From positions 26,716 through 59,157 of the forward strand of contig WHUB01000018.1 of NCBI GenBank assembly GCA_009377395.1: DNA of 32,442 nucleotides, read 5' to 3'. Of the stretch, positions 7,793 to 16,114 are shown piece by piece. The first letter of the stretch is position 1. Each line of letters opens with the position of its first letter. Under the pieces are notes generated by a model, which was not told the DNA's origin, searched no databases, and was given only the letters and a program-made list of their open reading frames with translations. Source of the DNA: Actinophytocola sp. GTDB taxonomy: Bacteria; Actinomycetota; Actinomycetes; Mycobacteriales; Pseudonocardiaceae. A program made the translations under genes and the position numbers.

Positions 7793-7840
7793 GCCCGAAT
7801 TACGCCTCCGCGCACCGCAATCCGATACGGCTGATTGGGG

Positions 7841-7866
7841 CACTCGGTAACCCGATCGGGTGTCCT
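7841..7866 (+). terminator. Weak hairpin downstream of sigA
   Basis: The perfect 12-bp palindrome ACCCGATCGGGT (7850-7861) overlaps a longer imperfect hairpin in which CACTCGG (7841-7847) can pair with CCGA and GTG on the right with a bulge. It sits about 50 bp after the sigA stop and could end the sigA transcript. The pairing is weak, so a protein-binding palindrome is equally possible. Confidence 0.3.
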
Positions 7867-7979
7867 GGCGGGTCGTCACGGCTGCCAATTACCGGCACGA
7901 CCGTACCCCTGCTTGACCGTGTGTCGTTCCTGTCGCTAAACAGGGGAACACACTATGTCACAGCGGGGATGGGTTCAGC

Positions 7980-10085
7980 GTGAAGCAGTCACGACAGCGT
8001 GGCACGGCCGACTACGTCCGGTACGAGACGGTGCTCGACCACCCGAGAAGCGAGCTGTGGGAGCTGCTCAGCAGGCCTGAGCTGTACCCACGCTTCTTCC
8101 GGGGGCTCAGCGTCTGCACCAAGATCCCGCCGACGGAACCGGACAAGACGACCGAATATACGGTGCGGGTGGTGCGGCCAGGTCACCCGCCTGCCGACCT
8201 TCGGCTACGCACAGTAACCCGTCGGCGGCAGGAGAAGTTCGTCCTCGCGCCGATCCCGGAAAGCGGCAAATGGCTCTCGCTGACGCTCGGCGACGCGAGC
8301 CCCGGCAGAACCAAGGTCACGCTCGTGATGTCCACGCCGCTCGGGCTGTCCGCCGAGCTCATGCCGCGCAAGTCCGAGCTGCGCACCTGGGCGCAGAAAG
8401 GCCTCAGCCGCATCTCGCGCTACCTGAACCGGGTGCCCGACCGGCCGGTGACCCATCCGCAGGACAACGGCTCGTCCCGAGTCGCCATCCTGCGCCACCT
8501 GGTGTCCTCCGGCATCCTGTGGCCGTCGAAGCCCTACGCGGGGCTGCGACAGCTCTCGCAGCTCAACAGGTGGGGTTTCAACCTCGTCGGCGGCTACGCG
8601 CAGGCGGCGATCCGCGACCCGCACGTGCCCGCGATCATCGACGAGCACGAGCCGCGCACGTTCGCCGAGCTGTGGCAGCGCACCCAGCTGCTCGCCGCCG
8701 GCCTCGTCGCACGCGGCGTCGGGCCGAGGACCACCCTCGCGGTCATGGCACGCAACCACGGCGCCATGGTCGAGTGCATGACGGCCTGCGGCATGATCGG
8801 CGCGACGCTGATCCTGCTCAACACCGGGCTGTCGAGCAGGCAGATCGAGGACATCGCGGAGGCCCACGAGCTGCACACGCTGTTCGTCGACGACGAGTTC
8901 GCCGAGCTGGTGCAGTACCTGCCCGCCGAGGTGGAGCAGATCAGCCTCACCAGGGACACCGTCACGGGCCACGTGACCACGGACGAGATCATCCACGCCG
9001 CGCCGGAGCGCACCCTCAGCCCGCCGAAGCGCGGCGGCAAGCTGGTGGTGCTCACCTCGGGCACCGGCGGCACGCCGAAGGGCGCGAAACGGCCGGAGGC
9101 GAAGGGCTGGAGCACGATCGCGGCGATCCTGTCGCGGCTGCCGCTGCAAACCGGCGAGCGGATGCTGATCGCCGCGCCGATCTTCCACAGCTGGGGCCTC
9201 GCCACCATGCAGCTCAGCACGCCGCTGCGGGCGACCGTCGTGCTGCAGGACCGGTTCGACCCCGAGGAGTGCCTGCGCGCGATCGCGCAGTACCAGGTCA
9301 CCACACTGATCGCGGTGCCGATCATGCTGCAACGCATCCTGAACCTGCCCGCCGAGGTCAAGGAGCAGTACGACACGTCGAGCCTGCGGATCGCGGCAAG
9401 CAGCGGCTCGGTGCTGCCGGGACCGCTGGTCACCGGGTTCATGGACACCTTCGGCGACATTCTCTACAACTTCTACGGCTCGACCGAGGTGTCGCAGGCG
9501 ACGGTGGCGACACCCGCCGACCTGCGGGCGGCGCCGATGACGGCGGGCTACCCCGCGCTCGGCACCCAGCTCACGATCCTCGACGGCGACGGCGTGCCGG
9601 TGCCGCGCGGCACGGTCGGGCGGATCTTCGTCGGCAACGAGATGCTCTTCGACGGCTACACCGACGGCAACTCGGCCGAGATCAAGGACGCCTTCATGGA
9701 CACCGGCGACCTCGGCTACCTCGACGCCGACGGCAGGCTGTTCGTGTCCGGCCGCGACGACGAGATGATCATTTCCGGTGGGGAAAACGTGTTCCCGCGG
9801 CCGGTCGAGGAGGCGCTCGCCGCGTTGCCGCAGGTCAACGAGGTCGCGGTGGTCGGGGTGCCCGACGAGGAGTACGGCCAGCGGCTGGCCGCGTTCATCG
9901 TGCCCAGGACCGGCTCGCGGCTCGACCCGGCGATGGTTCGCTCCTACATCCATCACCGGCTGAGCCGGTTCTCGGTGCCGAGGGACGTGACGTTTCTGAC
10001 CAGGCTGCCCCGCAACACCACCGGCAAGATCCTCAAGCGGCTGCTGGTCGAGCGCAGCGGCAGGCCGCCAGAGCTGACCGCCTGA
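7980..10085 (+). CDS. SRPBCC domain fused to acyl-CoA synthetase (AMP-binding enzyme)
   Basis: This 701-residue two-domain protein has an N-terminal part (about 8-150; YVRYETVLDHPRSELWELLS, LYPRFFRGL, GRTKVTLVMSTPLGL) that looks like an SRPBCC/START-type hydrophobic-ligand fold. After a linker, residues about 200-695 form an ANL enzyme that activates a carboxylic acid as acyl-AMP and passes it to CoA. Its motifs are VLTSGTGGTPKG (about 358-369, phosphate loop), YNFYGSTE, MDTGDLGYLDADGR with Asp577, GRDDEMIISGGENVFP (hinge), and PRNTTGKILKR with catalytic Lys683. The adenylation half resembles FadD12-like fatty-acyl-CoA ligases of mycobacteria. Start GTG 7980 is preceded by GGGGATGGG. Substrate unknown; a bulky lipid or sterol side chain would suit the SRPBCC domain, but this is inference. 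Confidence 0.85.
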   Translation: MKQSRQRGTADYVRYETVLDHPRSELWELLSRPELYPRFFRGLSVCTKIPPTEPDKTTEYTVRVVRPGHPPADLRLRTVTRRRQEKFVLAPIPESGKWLSLTLGDASPGRTKVTLVMSTPLGLSAELMPRKSELRTWAQKGLSRISRYLNRVPDRPVTHPQDNGSSRVAILRHLVSSGILWPSKPYAGLRQLSQLNRWGFNLVGGYAQAAIRDPHVPAIIDEHEPRTFAELWQRTQLLAAGLVARGVGPRTTLAVMARNHGAMVECMTACGMIGATLILLNTGLSSRQIEDIAEAHELHTLFVDDEFAELVQYLPAEVEQISLTRDTVTGHVTTDEIIHAAPERTLSPPKRGGKLVVLTSGTGGTPKGAKRPEAKGWSTIAAILSRLPLQTGERMLIAAPIFHSWGLATMQLSTPLRATVVLQDRFDPEECLRAIAQYQVTTLIAVPIMLQRILNLPAEVKEQYDTSSLRIAASSGSVLPGPLVTGFMDTFGDILYNFYGSTEVSQATVATPADLRAAPMTAGYPALGTQLTILDGDGVPVPRGTVGRIFVGNEMLFDGYTDGNSAEIKDAFMDTGDLGYLDADGRLFVSGRDDEMIISGGENVFPRPVEEALAALPQVNEVAVVGVPDEEYGQRLAAFIVPRTGSRLDPAMVRSYIHHRLSRFSVPRDVTFLTRLPRNTTGKILKRLLVERSGRPPELTA

Positions 10086-10099
10086 GCCCCCTGAGCGGC

Positions 10100-10993
10100 T
10101 TACGGCGGCTCCTGCGGCGTGCTGGCGGTCCGCTGGCCGTCCTCGCGGGAGCGCAGCGCGACACCGACCACCACGGCGAGGATGCCAAGCGCCTCCATCG
10201 CCGTCGGCACCTGCGCGAGCACCAGCAGCCCGATCACGGTCGCCGTCACCGGCAACAGCGCGAGCAGCAGCGCGAACGTGGCGCGGCCGAGCTTGCGGAG
10301 CACGAACTGGTCCAGCGTGTAGGGCACGACCGTGGAGAGCACGCCGACGCCGACGCCGAGCGCCAGCAGGTCCGGCGCGCCCCAGATCGCCGTGGTGCCG
10401 AGTGCCAGCGGTGAGAGCACCACGGTGGCGACGGTGAAGCCGACCGCCAGGCTGTCGAAGCCGGAGACGCCGGTGCCGGCGAGCGCGACCCGGTTGCCGA
10501 GCACGATGTAACCGGCCCACGCGGCGGCTGCCGCCAGCGCGAAGGCGACGCCGAGCGGTTCCCCGGCGAGTTGCACGTCGGCGATGAGGACGACGCCGAT
10601 GGCCACCATCACCAGCGCGGCGATGTCGCGTCTGGTGTGGGAGCCGATGGCGGCGACGACGACCGGGCCGACGAACTCCAGCGCCACCGCCGTGCCGAGC
10701 GGCAGCCGGTCGATCGCCTCGTAGAACAGCACGTTCATGCCCGCGGTCACCACGCCGAACGAGCCGGCCAGCAGGAACGCCCTGCCGCGCCACGCCGCGC
10801 GCGGTGGCCGCCGCCAGGCGAGCAGCACCAGCGCGGCGCCGAGGCACCGCAGCCAGGCCACACCGGCCGGGGTGGCGCTGTCGAACAACCACACCGCCAT
10901 CGCCGCGCCGAGGTACATCGACGTTCCGCTGATGGCGAACAGCATCGGGGCAGGCACGTTGGCCAGCCGGGATCCAAGTCTCACTTTCGTCAC
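10100..10993 (-). CDS. EamA/DMT family transporter, RhtA-like exporter
   Basis: A 297-residue inner-membrane protein with about ten hydrophobic segments in two EamA repeats. The sequence follows RhtA, the threonine/homoserine exporter, well: ISGTSMYLGAAMAVWLFD, GVAWLRCLGAALVLLAW, NVLFYEAIDRLPLGTAVALE, and in the second half AAAWAGYIVLGNRVA and VLSTVVPYTLDQFVLRKL. Export of an amino acid or related small metabolite is the likely role. The frame is open upstream to 11248, but that stretch is polar and non-conserved. GTG 10993 (or GTG 10984) places the first helix at the usual distance. No strong ribosome site decides between them. It converges on the fusion gene with 14 bp between stop codons. 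Confidence 0.85.
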   Translation of the reverse strand: MTKVRLGSRLANVPAPMLFAISGTSMYLGAAMAVWLFDSATPAGVAWLRCLGAALVLLAWRRPPRAAWRGRAFLLAGSFGVVTAGMNVLFYEAIDRLPLGTAVALEFVGPVVVAAIGSHTRRDIAALVMVAIGVVLIADVQLAGEPLGVAFALAAAAAWAGYIVLGNRVALAGTGVSGFDSLAVGFTVATVVLSPLALGTTAIWGAPDLLALGVGVGVLSTVVPYTLDQFVLRKLGRATFALLLALLPVTATVIGLLVLAQVPTAMEALGILAVVVGVALRSREDGQRTASTPQEPP

Positions 10994-11213
10994 CGTGCCA
11001 TCGTGCCTGACGTGCGCAAACACTTTTCGATCACGGTCCAGCACCGGGCCGTGACCTTCGGCTGCGACAACCGGGCTAATTCGGCGTGACTGACATCCCA
11101 CCTCAGCGGGAACACTTGCGATGGCGCATTCGTCTGCAACAGTAGAAGCAACGCACCTGGCGTTGGATCGAAGTGGCATCGGGCTGACGATGCTGGGACG
11201 GAGGGAGACTCCA

Positions 11214-11402
11214 ATGAGCATGACGCTCACCCGCCCCGAGTTGACCAAAGCGGATCGTTGCGACCGCTGCGGCGCGGCAGCGAAGGTACGCGCAATTCTG
11301 CCCGACGGTGGCGAACTGCTTTTCTGCGGTCACCACGCACGCCAGCACGAAACCAGACTGAAGGAGCTCGAGGCAGACATCCAGCACGGCGAGAACGACT
11401 GA
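11214..11402 (+). CDS. DUF7455 small zinc-ribbon protein
   Basis: A 62-residue protein. Cys16-x2-Cys19 (DRCDRCGAAAKVR) and FCGHHARQHE (Cys38, His40, His41) make a compact treble-clef or ribbon metal site. The pattern LTxADRCDRCGAxAxVRAxLPxGGELLFCGHHARxHE is that of DUF7455, a family common next to primary sigma factor genes in actinobacteria. Function unknown; the size and fold would suit a nucleic-acid or polymerase-associated factor. ATG 11214 has a strong GGAGG nine bases upstream, so the longer in-frame start at 11121 is rejected. It ends before a strong terminator shared with the ROK gene. Confidence 0.85.
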   Translation: MSMTLTRPELTKADRCDRCGAAAKVRAILPDGGELLFCGHHARQHETRLKELEADIQHGEND

Positions 11403-11427
11403 CCGGGCTCACAACCGCTGACACGCC

Positions 11428-11464
11428 CTCGGGCGGGGATCCTCAGGGGATTCCCGCCCGAGGT
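11428..11464. terminator. Strong bidirectional terminator
   Basis: Perfect 11-bp arms CCTCGGGCGGG (11428-11438) and CCCGCCCGAGG (11454-11464) are extended inward by five more pairs (one G-U), giving a 16-bp stem with a five-base loop. It lies between the convergent DUF7455 and ROK genes, 26 bp and 14 bp from their stop codons. Confidence 0.88.
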
Positions 11465-11478
11465 GTATCCGGGGCCGG

Positions 11479-12645
11479 TCAGACCGTGTCGAGCACGCCC
11501 TCGAAGGCGGACTCGGCCGCGCCGAGCAGCTTCACGTCGGCGCCGAGCGCGGACTTCTCGACCCGCACTCCCCCGACGGCGCGGCTGACCATGCTGCGTT
11601 CCCGCACCTGCTCGGCGACGCCGTCGAGCACCGGCTGCGGCAGCACGGTGAACAGGTCACCGAGCACCACCAGCTCGGGGCCGAGCACGTTCACGATGCT
11701 GACCAGGCCGAGCGTGAGCCATTCGGCGAACTCGGCGAGCCGCTCCGGCGCGGTGCCCGCCTCGTCGAGCAGCCGCAGCTCGGCCACGATCGCCCCGCGC
11801 GGGCTGTCCTCGGCCAGCCCGAGCTGACGCGCCAGCGCGGCCTCGCCGACCTCGGTCTCCCAGCAGCCGACGTTGCCGCAGTAGCAGCTCCGGCCGTCCG
11901 GCCGGACGATCATGTGGCCGATCTCGCCGACGTAGCCACCACCGCCGCGCAGCGACGTCCCCTGCGCGATCACTCCCCCGCCGACGCCGATGTCGGCCGA
12001 GACGAACACCACGTCGCCCGAGTCGCGCGCCGCCCCGCGCAGATGCTCGGCGAGCGCGGCGAACTCGGCGTCGTTGCCGACGGTCACCGGAATGCCGAGC
12101 CCGGCGCCCAGCCGCTCGCCCAGCGCCACGCCGGTCCAGCGCAGGTTGGGCGCCTCGTGCACGTAGCCGTCGGAACGCCTGGCCACACCGGGCACCGAGA
12201 TGCCCGCCGCGACCGGGCTGACCCCGAGGTCGGCGGCGAGCAGCTGCGTCGACTCGACCACGTGCGTGATGACCTCGCCCGGTTCGCGCATCCTGCCGTG
12301 CAGGTTCCACCGGTTGCGGCCGAGAATCTGCCCGCCGAGCCCGACCAGCGCGATCGCCACGTGCTCCACCTGGACGTCGACGGCGAGCACGACGGCCGCC
12401 TGCGGCTGCGGCAGCACCAGCAGCGACGGCCTGCCCGCTCCCCGGCTCGACCTAGGCACCCGCTCCTCGACCACGCCGGTCTCGGCGAGGCCGTCGACCA
12501 GCGTCTTGATGGTGCTGCGGTTGAGCCCGAGCTCGGTCGCCAGCGCCGCCCGCGTGCACGGCCCGGTGACGTGCAGCAGGCGGAGCAGGCTGGCGCGGTT
12601 ATACCGGCGCACCTCGTCGGGTCTGGCAACGGATGTGCTGGTCAC
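11479..12645 (-). CDS. ROK family transcriptional regulator (XylR/Rok7B7-like)
   Basis: A 388-residue repressor-type protein. Residues about 15-62 form a winged helix-turn-helix (LLRLLHVTGPCTRAALATEL, LNRSTIKTLVDGLAETGVV). The rest is a sugar-kinase-like ROK domain: VLAVDVQVEHVAIALV in place of the kinase phosphate loop, VTVGNDAEFAALAEH, SADIGVGGGVIAQG and the zinc site GHMIVRPDG...CYCGNVGCWE. The degenerate phosphate loop indicates a sensor rather than a kinase. It is the last gene of the leftward sugar-transport operon, 49 bp after the permease gene. In Streptomyces coelicolor rok7B7 also neighbours xylFGH, so this is probably the operon's own sugar-responsive regulator. Start GTG 12645 has no clear ribosome site. 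Confidence 0.88.
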   Translation of the reverse strand: MTSTSVARPDEVRRYNRASLLRLLHVTGPCTRAALATELGLNRSTIKTLVDGLAETGVVEERVPRSSRGAGRPSLLVLPQPQAAVVLAVDVQVEHVAIALVGLGGQILGRNRWNLHGRMREPGEVITHVVESTQLLAADLGVSPVAAGISVPGVARRSDGYVHEAPNLRWTGVALGERLGAGLGIPVTVGNDAEFAALAEHLRGAARDSGDVVFVSADIGVGGGVIAQGTSLRGGGGYVGEIGHMIVRPDGRSCYCGNVGCWETEVGEAALARQLGLAEDSPRGAIVAELRLLDEAGTAPERLAEFAEWLTLGLVSIVNVLGPELVVLGDLFTVLPQPVLDGVAEQVRERSMVSRAVGGVRVEKSALGADVKLLGAAESAFEGVLDTV

Positions 12646-12694
12646 GATCGCATCGTCTCACCGTCTGTCCCACCATCCGTCGCGGCATCAGGCA

Positions 12695-14113
12695 TCAGTG
12701 ACCGGCCGTCGCGGCGCGGCGGCGGGACAGCGCGTCGACGGTCGCTGCCAGCAGCAGCACCAGCCCGGTGACGATCGCGACGACGGCGGCGGGCTGCGCC
12801 AAGAGGCCGAGCCCGTTGGCCACGGTCGCGAGCACGGTGCCGCCGATCACGGCGTCGATCACCCTGCCCCTGCCGCCGAACAGCGACGCCCCCCCGATCA
12901 CGGCCGCGCCGACCGCGAACAGCAGCGTGTCGAGCCCGCCGGCCTGCGCGTCGACCGAGCCGACCTTCGACGAGTACACGATCGCGCCCAGCGCGGCGAC
13001 CGACGAGCACACCACGAACGCGCTCGCCTTGATCTTGGTGACGTCGATGCCCGCCCGCCGGGCCGCCTCCGTGTTGCCGCCGACGGCGTAGATGTGCCTG
13101 CCGTAGCGGGTCCGGTTGAGCACGTATGTCCCGATGGTGAGCAGGCCGAGCACGATCGGCACCACGTATGGCACGCCGGAGATCTCGATGCTCGGGTTGG
13201 GCGAGCGGTTGATCGTCAGCAGCGCCGTCGCGACGGCGCCGAACGCGGCGACACCGCCCACCTTGAACAGCACCAGCGGGGTCGGCTTCGTGACGAGGCC
13301 GCGGCCGAGCCTGCGGAAGTGCTGCCCGAGCGACACCGCGGCGAATCCGCCCGCCGCGACCACGAACAGCGCCCAGCTTCCGGCGATGGACAGGTTGCCG
13401 TTGGCGACCTGGTTCAGCACGTGCGAGGTGCTGATGCCGAGCACCCCGCCCTCGCCGATGAACTGCAGGATCACGCCCTCCCAGGTCAAAAACAGCGCCA
13501 GCGTCACGACGAACGACGGCATGCCGATCTTGGCGACGAGGAAGCCGGTGATGCAGCCGATCGCGGTGCCGACCGACAGCGCGAGCAGCATCTCGACCCA
13601 CGGGTTCGCCGCCATGCCGGACAGCGTGATCGCCATCGCGACCAGCGACATCACCACGCCGGGCCAGATCCGCAGCAACGCCGCGAGCACGGCGGCGAGC
13701 ACCAGCACGGCGTTGAACACGACGAACACCAGCGTGCCCATGCCGCCGAGCAGGTTGCCGTTTTCGACGTAGTGCATCGCGAGCACCGCGCCGGCCGCGC
13801 CGGACGCCGTGCCCGCCGAGAGGTCGATCTCGCCGACCAGCAGCACGAAGACGATGCCCATCGCGATCATCGTCTGGCCCGCGCCCTGCGCCAGCAGGTT
13901 CGCGACGTTGTTCAGCGACAGGAACACGTCCGACAGCGACGTGAACAGCAGGAACAGCGCGATGAGGCCGAGCACGGCGGGCAGCGAGCCGAGCTTTCCG
14001 CCGCGCAGCCGGGCGAGGTAGTCGCCGATCGCCTCGGCGGTGGACATCGCCGTGGTGTCGATGCCGAAGTCGGTGATCGCCGCACCGGACGGCGCGGAGG
14101 AGGTCTGGGTCAT
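12695..14113 (-). CDS. xylH: Sugar ABC transporter permease (XylH-like)
   Basis: This 472-residue membrane subunit of a CUT2-type importer has a cytoplasmic head of about 50 residues, then many hydrophobic segments. Family hallmarks include MGIVFVLLVGEIDLSAGTA, the GMPSFVVTLALFLTWEGVIL stretch, and the coupling-helix signature YGRHIYAVGGNTEAARRAGI, followed by GGASLFGGRGRVIDAVIGG. The sequence follows E. coli XylH closely, with extra length typical of actinobacterial members. ATG 14113 has GGAAG upstream; the frame extends to 14170 but overlaps the ATPase gene. It lies 16 bp after the ATPase stop in the same operon. The pentose assignment rests mainly on similarity to XylFGH. Confidence 0.9.
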   Translation of the reverse strand: MTQTSSAPSGAAITDFGIDTTAMSTAEAIGDYLARLRGGKLGSLPAVLGLIALFLLFTSLSDVFLSLNNVANLLAQGAGQTMIAMGIVFVLLVGEIDLSAGTASGAAGAVLAMHYVENGNLLGGMGTLVFVVFNAVLVLAAVLAALLRIWPGVVMSLVAMAITLSGMAANPWVEMLLALSVGTAIGCITGFLVAKIGMPSFVVTLALFLTWEGVILQFIGEGGVLGISTSHVLNQVANGNLSIAGSWALFVVAAGGFAAVSLGQHFRRLGRGLVTKPTPLVLFKVGGVAAFGAVATALLTINRSPNPSIEISGVPYVVPIVLGLLTIGTYVLNRTRYGRHIYAVGGNTEAARRAGIDVTKIKASAFVVCSSVAALGAIVYSSKVGSVDAQAGGLDTLLFAVGAAVIGGASLFGGRGRVIDAVIGGTVLATVANGLGLLAQPAAVVAIVTGLVLLLAATVDALSRRRAATAGH

Positions 14114-14129
14114 GGCTGGTTCTTCCTTC

Positions 14130-14903
14130 TCACACGACGGCGGTGTCGGGGCGGGCGAGGCCGAGCTCACCGGAGCGGCCCGCGGTGATCAGCTCGACGA
14201 CCTGGCCATGAGTAACGTCCTTGGTGGTCACCTCGGCGGCCATCCGGCCCAGGTACAGCACGGCGATCCGGTCGGAGACCTCGAACACGTCGGCCATGTT
14301 GTGGCTGATGAGCACGACACCGAGGCCCTGCTCGGCGAGCCTGCGCACCAGGTCGAGCACCTGCCGGGTCTGCGCGACGCCGAGCGCAGCCGTCGGCTCG
14401 TCGAGCAGCACCACCTTGCTGTCCCACAGCACCGACTTGGCGATGGCGACGGTCTGCCGCTGCCCGCCGGAGAGCGCGGACACCGGCGTGCGCACCGACG
14501 TCACGGTGCGCACCGACAGCGAGGCCAGCGTCTGCCGCGCCGCCTGCTCCATGCTCGCCTCGTCCAGCAGCCAGCCGCTGCCGCGCTCGCGGCCGAGGAA
14601 CATGTTCTGCACGATGTCGAGGTTGTCGGCCAGCGCGAGGTCCTGGTAGACGACCTCGATGCCGAGCCGTGCGGCGTCCTTCGGGCCCCGGACGTGGACC
14701 GGCTCGCCCTGGAACCGCACCTCGCCCGAGTCGGAGGCGTGGATGCCTGCGATGCATTTGACCAGCGTCGACTTCCCTGCGCCGTTGTCGCCGACCAGCG
14801 CGGTGACCTCCCCGGCGCGCACCGCGAAGTCGACGTCGTGCAGCACGTGGACCGGCCCGAAGCTCTTGTTGAGCCCGTGCAGTTCGAGGATGGGCTCACT
14901 CAT
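14130..14903 (-). CDS. xylG: Sugar ABC transporter ATP-binding protein (single-domain XylG-like)
   Basis: This 257-residue ATPase energises the importer. Walker A GDNGAGKST (38-46), Q-loop VVYQDLALADN, signature LSGGQRQ (about 144-150), Walker B VVLLDEPTAAL and the switch His in ISHN are all intact. It has one nucleotide-binding domain, whereas E. coli XylG carries two in about 510 residues, so two copies must pair in the complex. Actinobacterial xylFGH operons often have this half-size form. Its ATG overlaps the stop of the binding-protein gene (ATGA at 14903-14900), which indicates translational coupling. Confidence 0.92.
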   Translation of the reverse strand: MSEPILELHGLNKSFGPVHVLHDVDFAVRAGEVTALVGDNGAGKSTLVKCIAGIHASDSGEVRFQGEPVHVRGPKDAARLGIEVVYQDLALADNLDIVQNMFLGRERGSGWLLDEASMEQAARQTLASLSVRTVTSVRTPVSALSGGQRQTVAIAKSVLWDSKVVLLDEPTAALGVAQTRQVLDLVRRLAEQGLGVVLISHNMADVFEVSDRIAVLYLGRMAAEVTTKDVTHGQVVELITAGRSGELGLARPDTAVV

Positions 14904-16021
14904 GAGATGCCCAGTTGGGCGCAGACGTCCTTCAGCTCACCGGTGCAGAGCGTGCTCGCGCTCACGTAGCCCTGGTCGACCACCGTCTTGACGTTGTCCT
15001 TGGTGATCAGCTGCGGTTCGAGCAGCACCGACTTGACGTCGCGGTCGCCTTCCGGGTCATGCACGGTGTCCGAGGCGAGCTTGTCGGCGGCGGCCATGTC
15101 GCCCTCGGCGAGCGCGGCGGCCAGCTGCGCCGTCGCCTCTGCCTCCTGCTTGATCGGCTTGAACACCGTCATGTACTGCTCGCCCCGCAGGATGGCCTTG
15201 AGCGCGGCCGGGGTGGCGTCCTGGCCGGTCACCGGCACCTTGCCCGCCAGGCCGTTTTTCTTGAGCACGGTGATGATCGCGCCGGCGAGGCCGTCGTTGG
15301 CCGCGACGACGCCGTCGACGTCACCGCCGTTGCTGGTCAGGATCTGCTCGAAGACGACGCCGCCCTTCTGATTGTCCCAGTCCTGGATGGGCTGGCTGCG
15401 CACCAGCTCGAGCTCGCCCGAGTCGTACAGCGGCTGCAGCACGTTGCGCTGTCCTTCGTGGAACAGCGTGGCGTTGTTGTCGGTCGGCGCGCCCTCGATC
15501 TCGATGATCTCGGCGCCCTGCTTGCCGTCGAGCGCCTGCACGATGCCCTTGCCCTGCAGCTCGCCGACCCGGACGTTGTCGAACGAGACGTAGTAGTCGG
15601 AGCCGCCGCCGAGGTTGAGCCGGTCGTAGTCGATGGTGGGGATGCCCGCCGCCTCGGCCTTCGCCACCACCGCGCTGCCCACCTCGCTGTTGATCGAGGC
15701 GAGGACGAGCACGTCGACCCCGCTGGCGATCATGCCGTCGGCGAGCGTGACGAACTTCTGCACCTCGCCCTGCGCGTTCTGCACGTCCGCCTCGAAACCC
15801 TCCTCGGCCAGCGCCTGCTCCAGCATGGGCTTGTCGAAGGCCTCCCAGCGCGACGACGACGCGGTCTCGGGCAGGATGACGCCTACCGTGCCCTGGGTGG
15901 CCGTGTCCGGCGTCGCCGGTTCGCCGCCGCCCTCGTTCTTCGGCGCGGCGTTCGCGCCACAAGCGGCGAGGGCGAGGAGTCCGAGCGTCGCCGCGGCTGC
16001 GAGCAGTCTCTTGGTCCGCAT
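14900..16021 (-). CDS. xylF: Sugar-binding lipoprotein (XylF-like periplasmic-binding family)
   Basis: This 373-residue lipid-anchored solute-binding protein delivers sugar to the permease outside the membrane. MRTKRLLAAAATLGLLALAAC is a lipoprotein signal with lipobox LAAC and acyl-Cys21. The mature part follows XylF: DGMIASGVDVLVLASINSEV, IPTIDYDRLN, YYVSFDNVRVGELQGKGIV, EGAPTDNNATLFHEGQ, VVAANDGLAGAII, VTGQDATPAALKAILRGEQY and MTVFKPIK. ATG 16021 (or GTG 16024) lies after AAGG; the upstream extension to 16096 would run through the operator and is rejected. It is the first gene of the operon. D-xylose is the best guess at the ligand; other aldoses are possible. Confidence 0.93.
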   Translation of the reverse strand: MRTKRLLAAAATLGLLALAACGANAAPKNEGGGEPATPDTATQGTVGVILPETASSSRWEAFDKPMLEQALAEEGFEADVQNAQGEVQKFVTLADGMIASGVDVLVLASINSEVGSAVVAKAEAAGIPTIDYDRLNLGGGSDYYVSFDNVRVGELQGKGIVQALDGKQGAEIIEIEGAPTDNNATLFHEGQRNVLQPLYDSGELELVRSQPIQDWDNQKGGVVFEQILTSNGGDVDGVVAANDGLAGAIITVLKKNGLAGKVPVTGQDATPAALKAILRGEQYMTVFKPIKQEAEATAQLAAALAEGDMAAADKLASDTVHDPEGDRDVKSVLLEPQLITKDNVKTVVDQGYVSASTLCTGELKDVCAQLGIS

Positions 16022-16046
16022 CACTGAGAACCTTTCCGGTCTGTAA

Positions 16047-16065
16047 ATGTTGTGAGCGACAACAT
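16047..16065. promoter_or_regulatory. Operator-like palindrome upstream of the sugar operon
   Basis: ATGTTGT-GAGCG-ACAACAT has perfect seven-base arms around five central bases, 25 bp before the binding-protein start. It overlaps the proposed -10 and transcription start, the right place for a repressor. The ROK protein encoded at the end of the operon is the likely ligand; a LacI-type protein from elsewhere is the alternative. Confidence 0.75.
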
Positions 16066-16090
16066 ATTCCGGAGACAGCTCTCCGCGCAA
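16061..16090 (-). promoter_or_regulatory. Sugar operon promoter
   Basis: On the minus strand TTGCGC (16090-16085) and TATGTT (16066-16061) are separated by 18 bases. The -10 element lies in the left half of the operator read on this strand. A short inverted repeat, GGAGA-CAGC-TCTCC (16071-16084), fills the spacer and may be an extra regulatory site. Confidence 0.5.
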
Positions 16091-16114
16091 GGACACAATT
16101 CGGAAACGACGTCG

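Noticed and set aside
8205..10892. Long leftward open frame of about 895 codons opposite the SRPBCC/acyl-CoA synthetase gene
   Set aside because: It is the antisense of a gene with intact motifs, is rich in Arg, Gly and Ala without recognisable domains, and runs into the exporter gene region. This is typical of high-GC codon bias.
12200..14188. Long rightward frame opposite the permease and ROK genes
   Set aside because: Composition is His/Arg/Asp-rich repeats with no motif, while the opposite strand encodes complete permease and regulator proteins.
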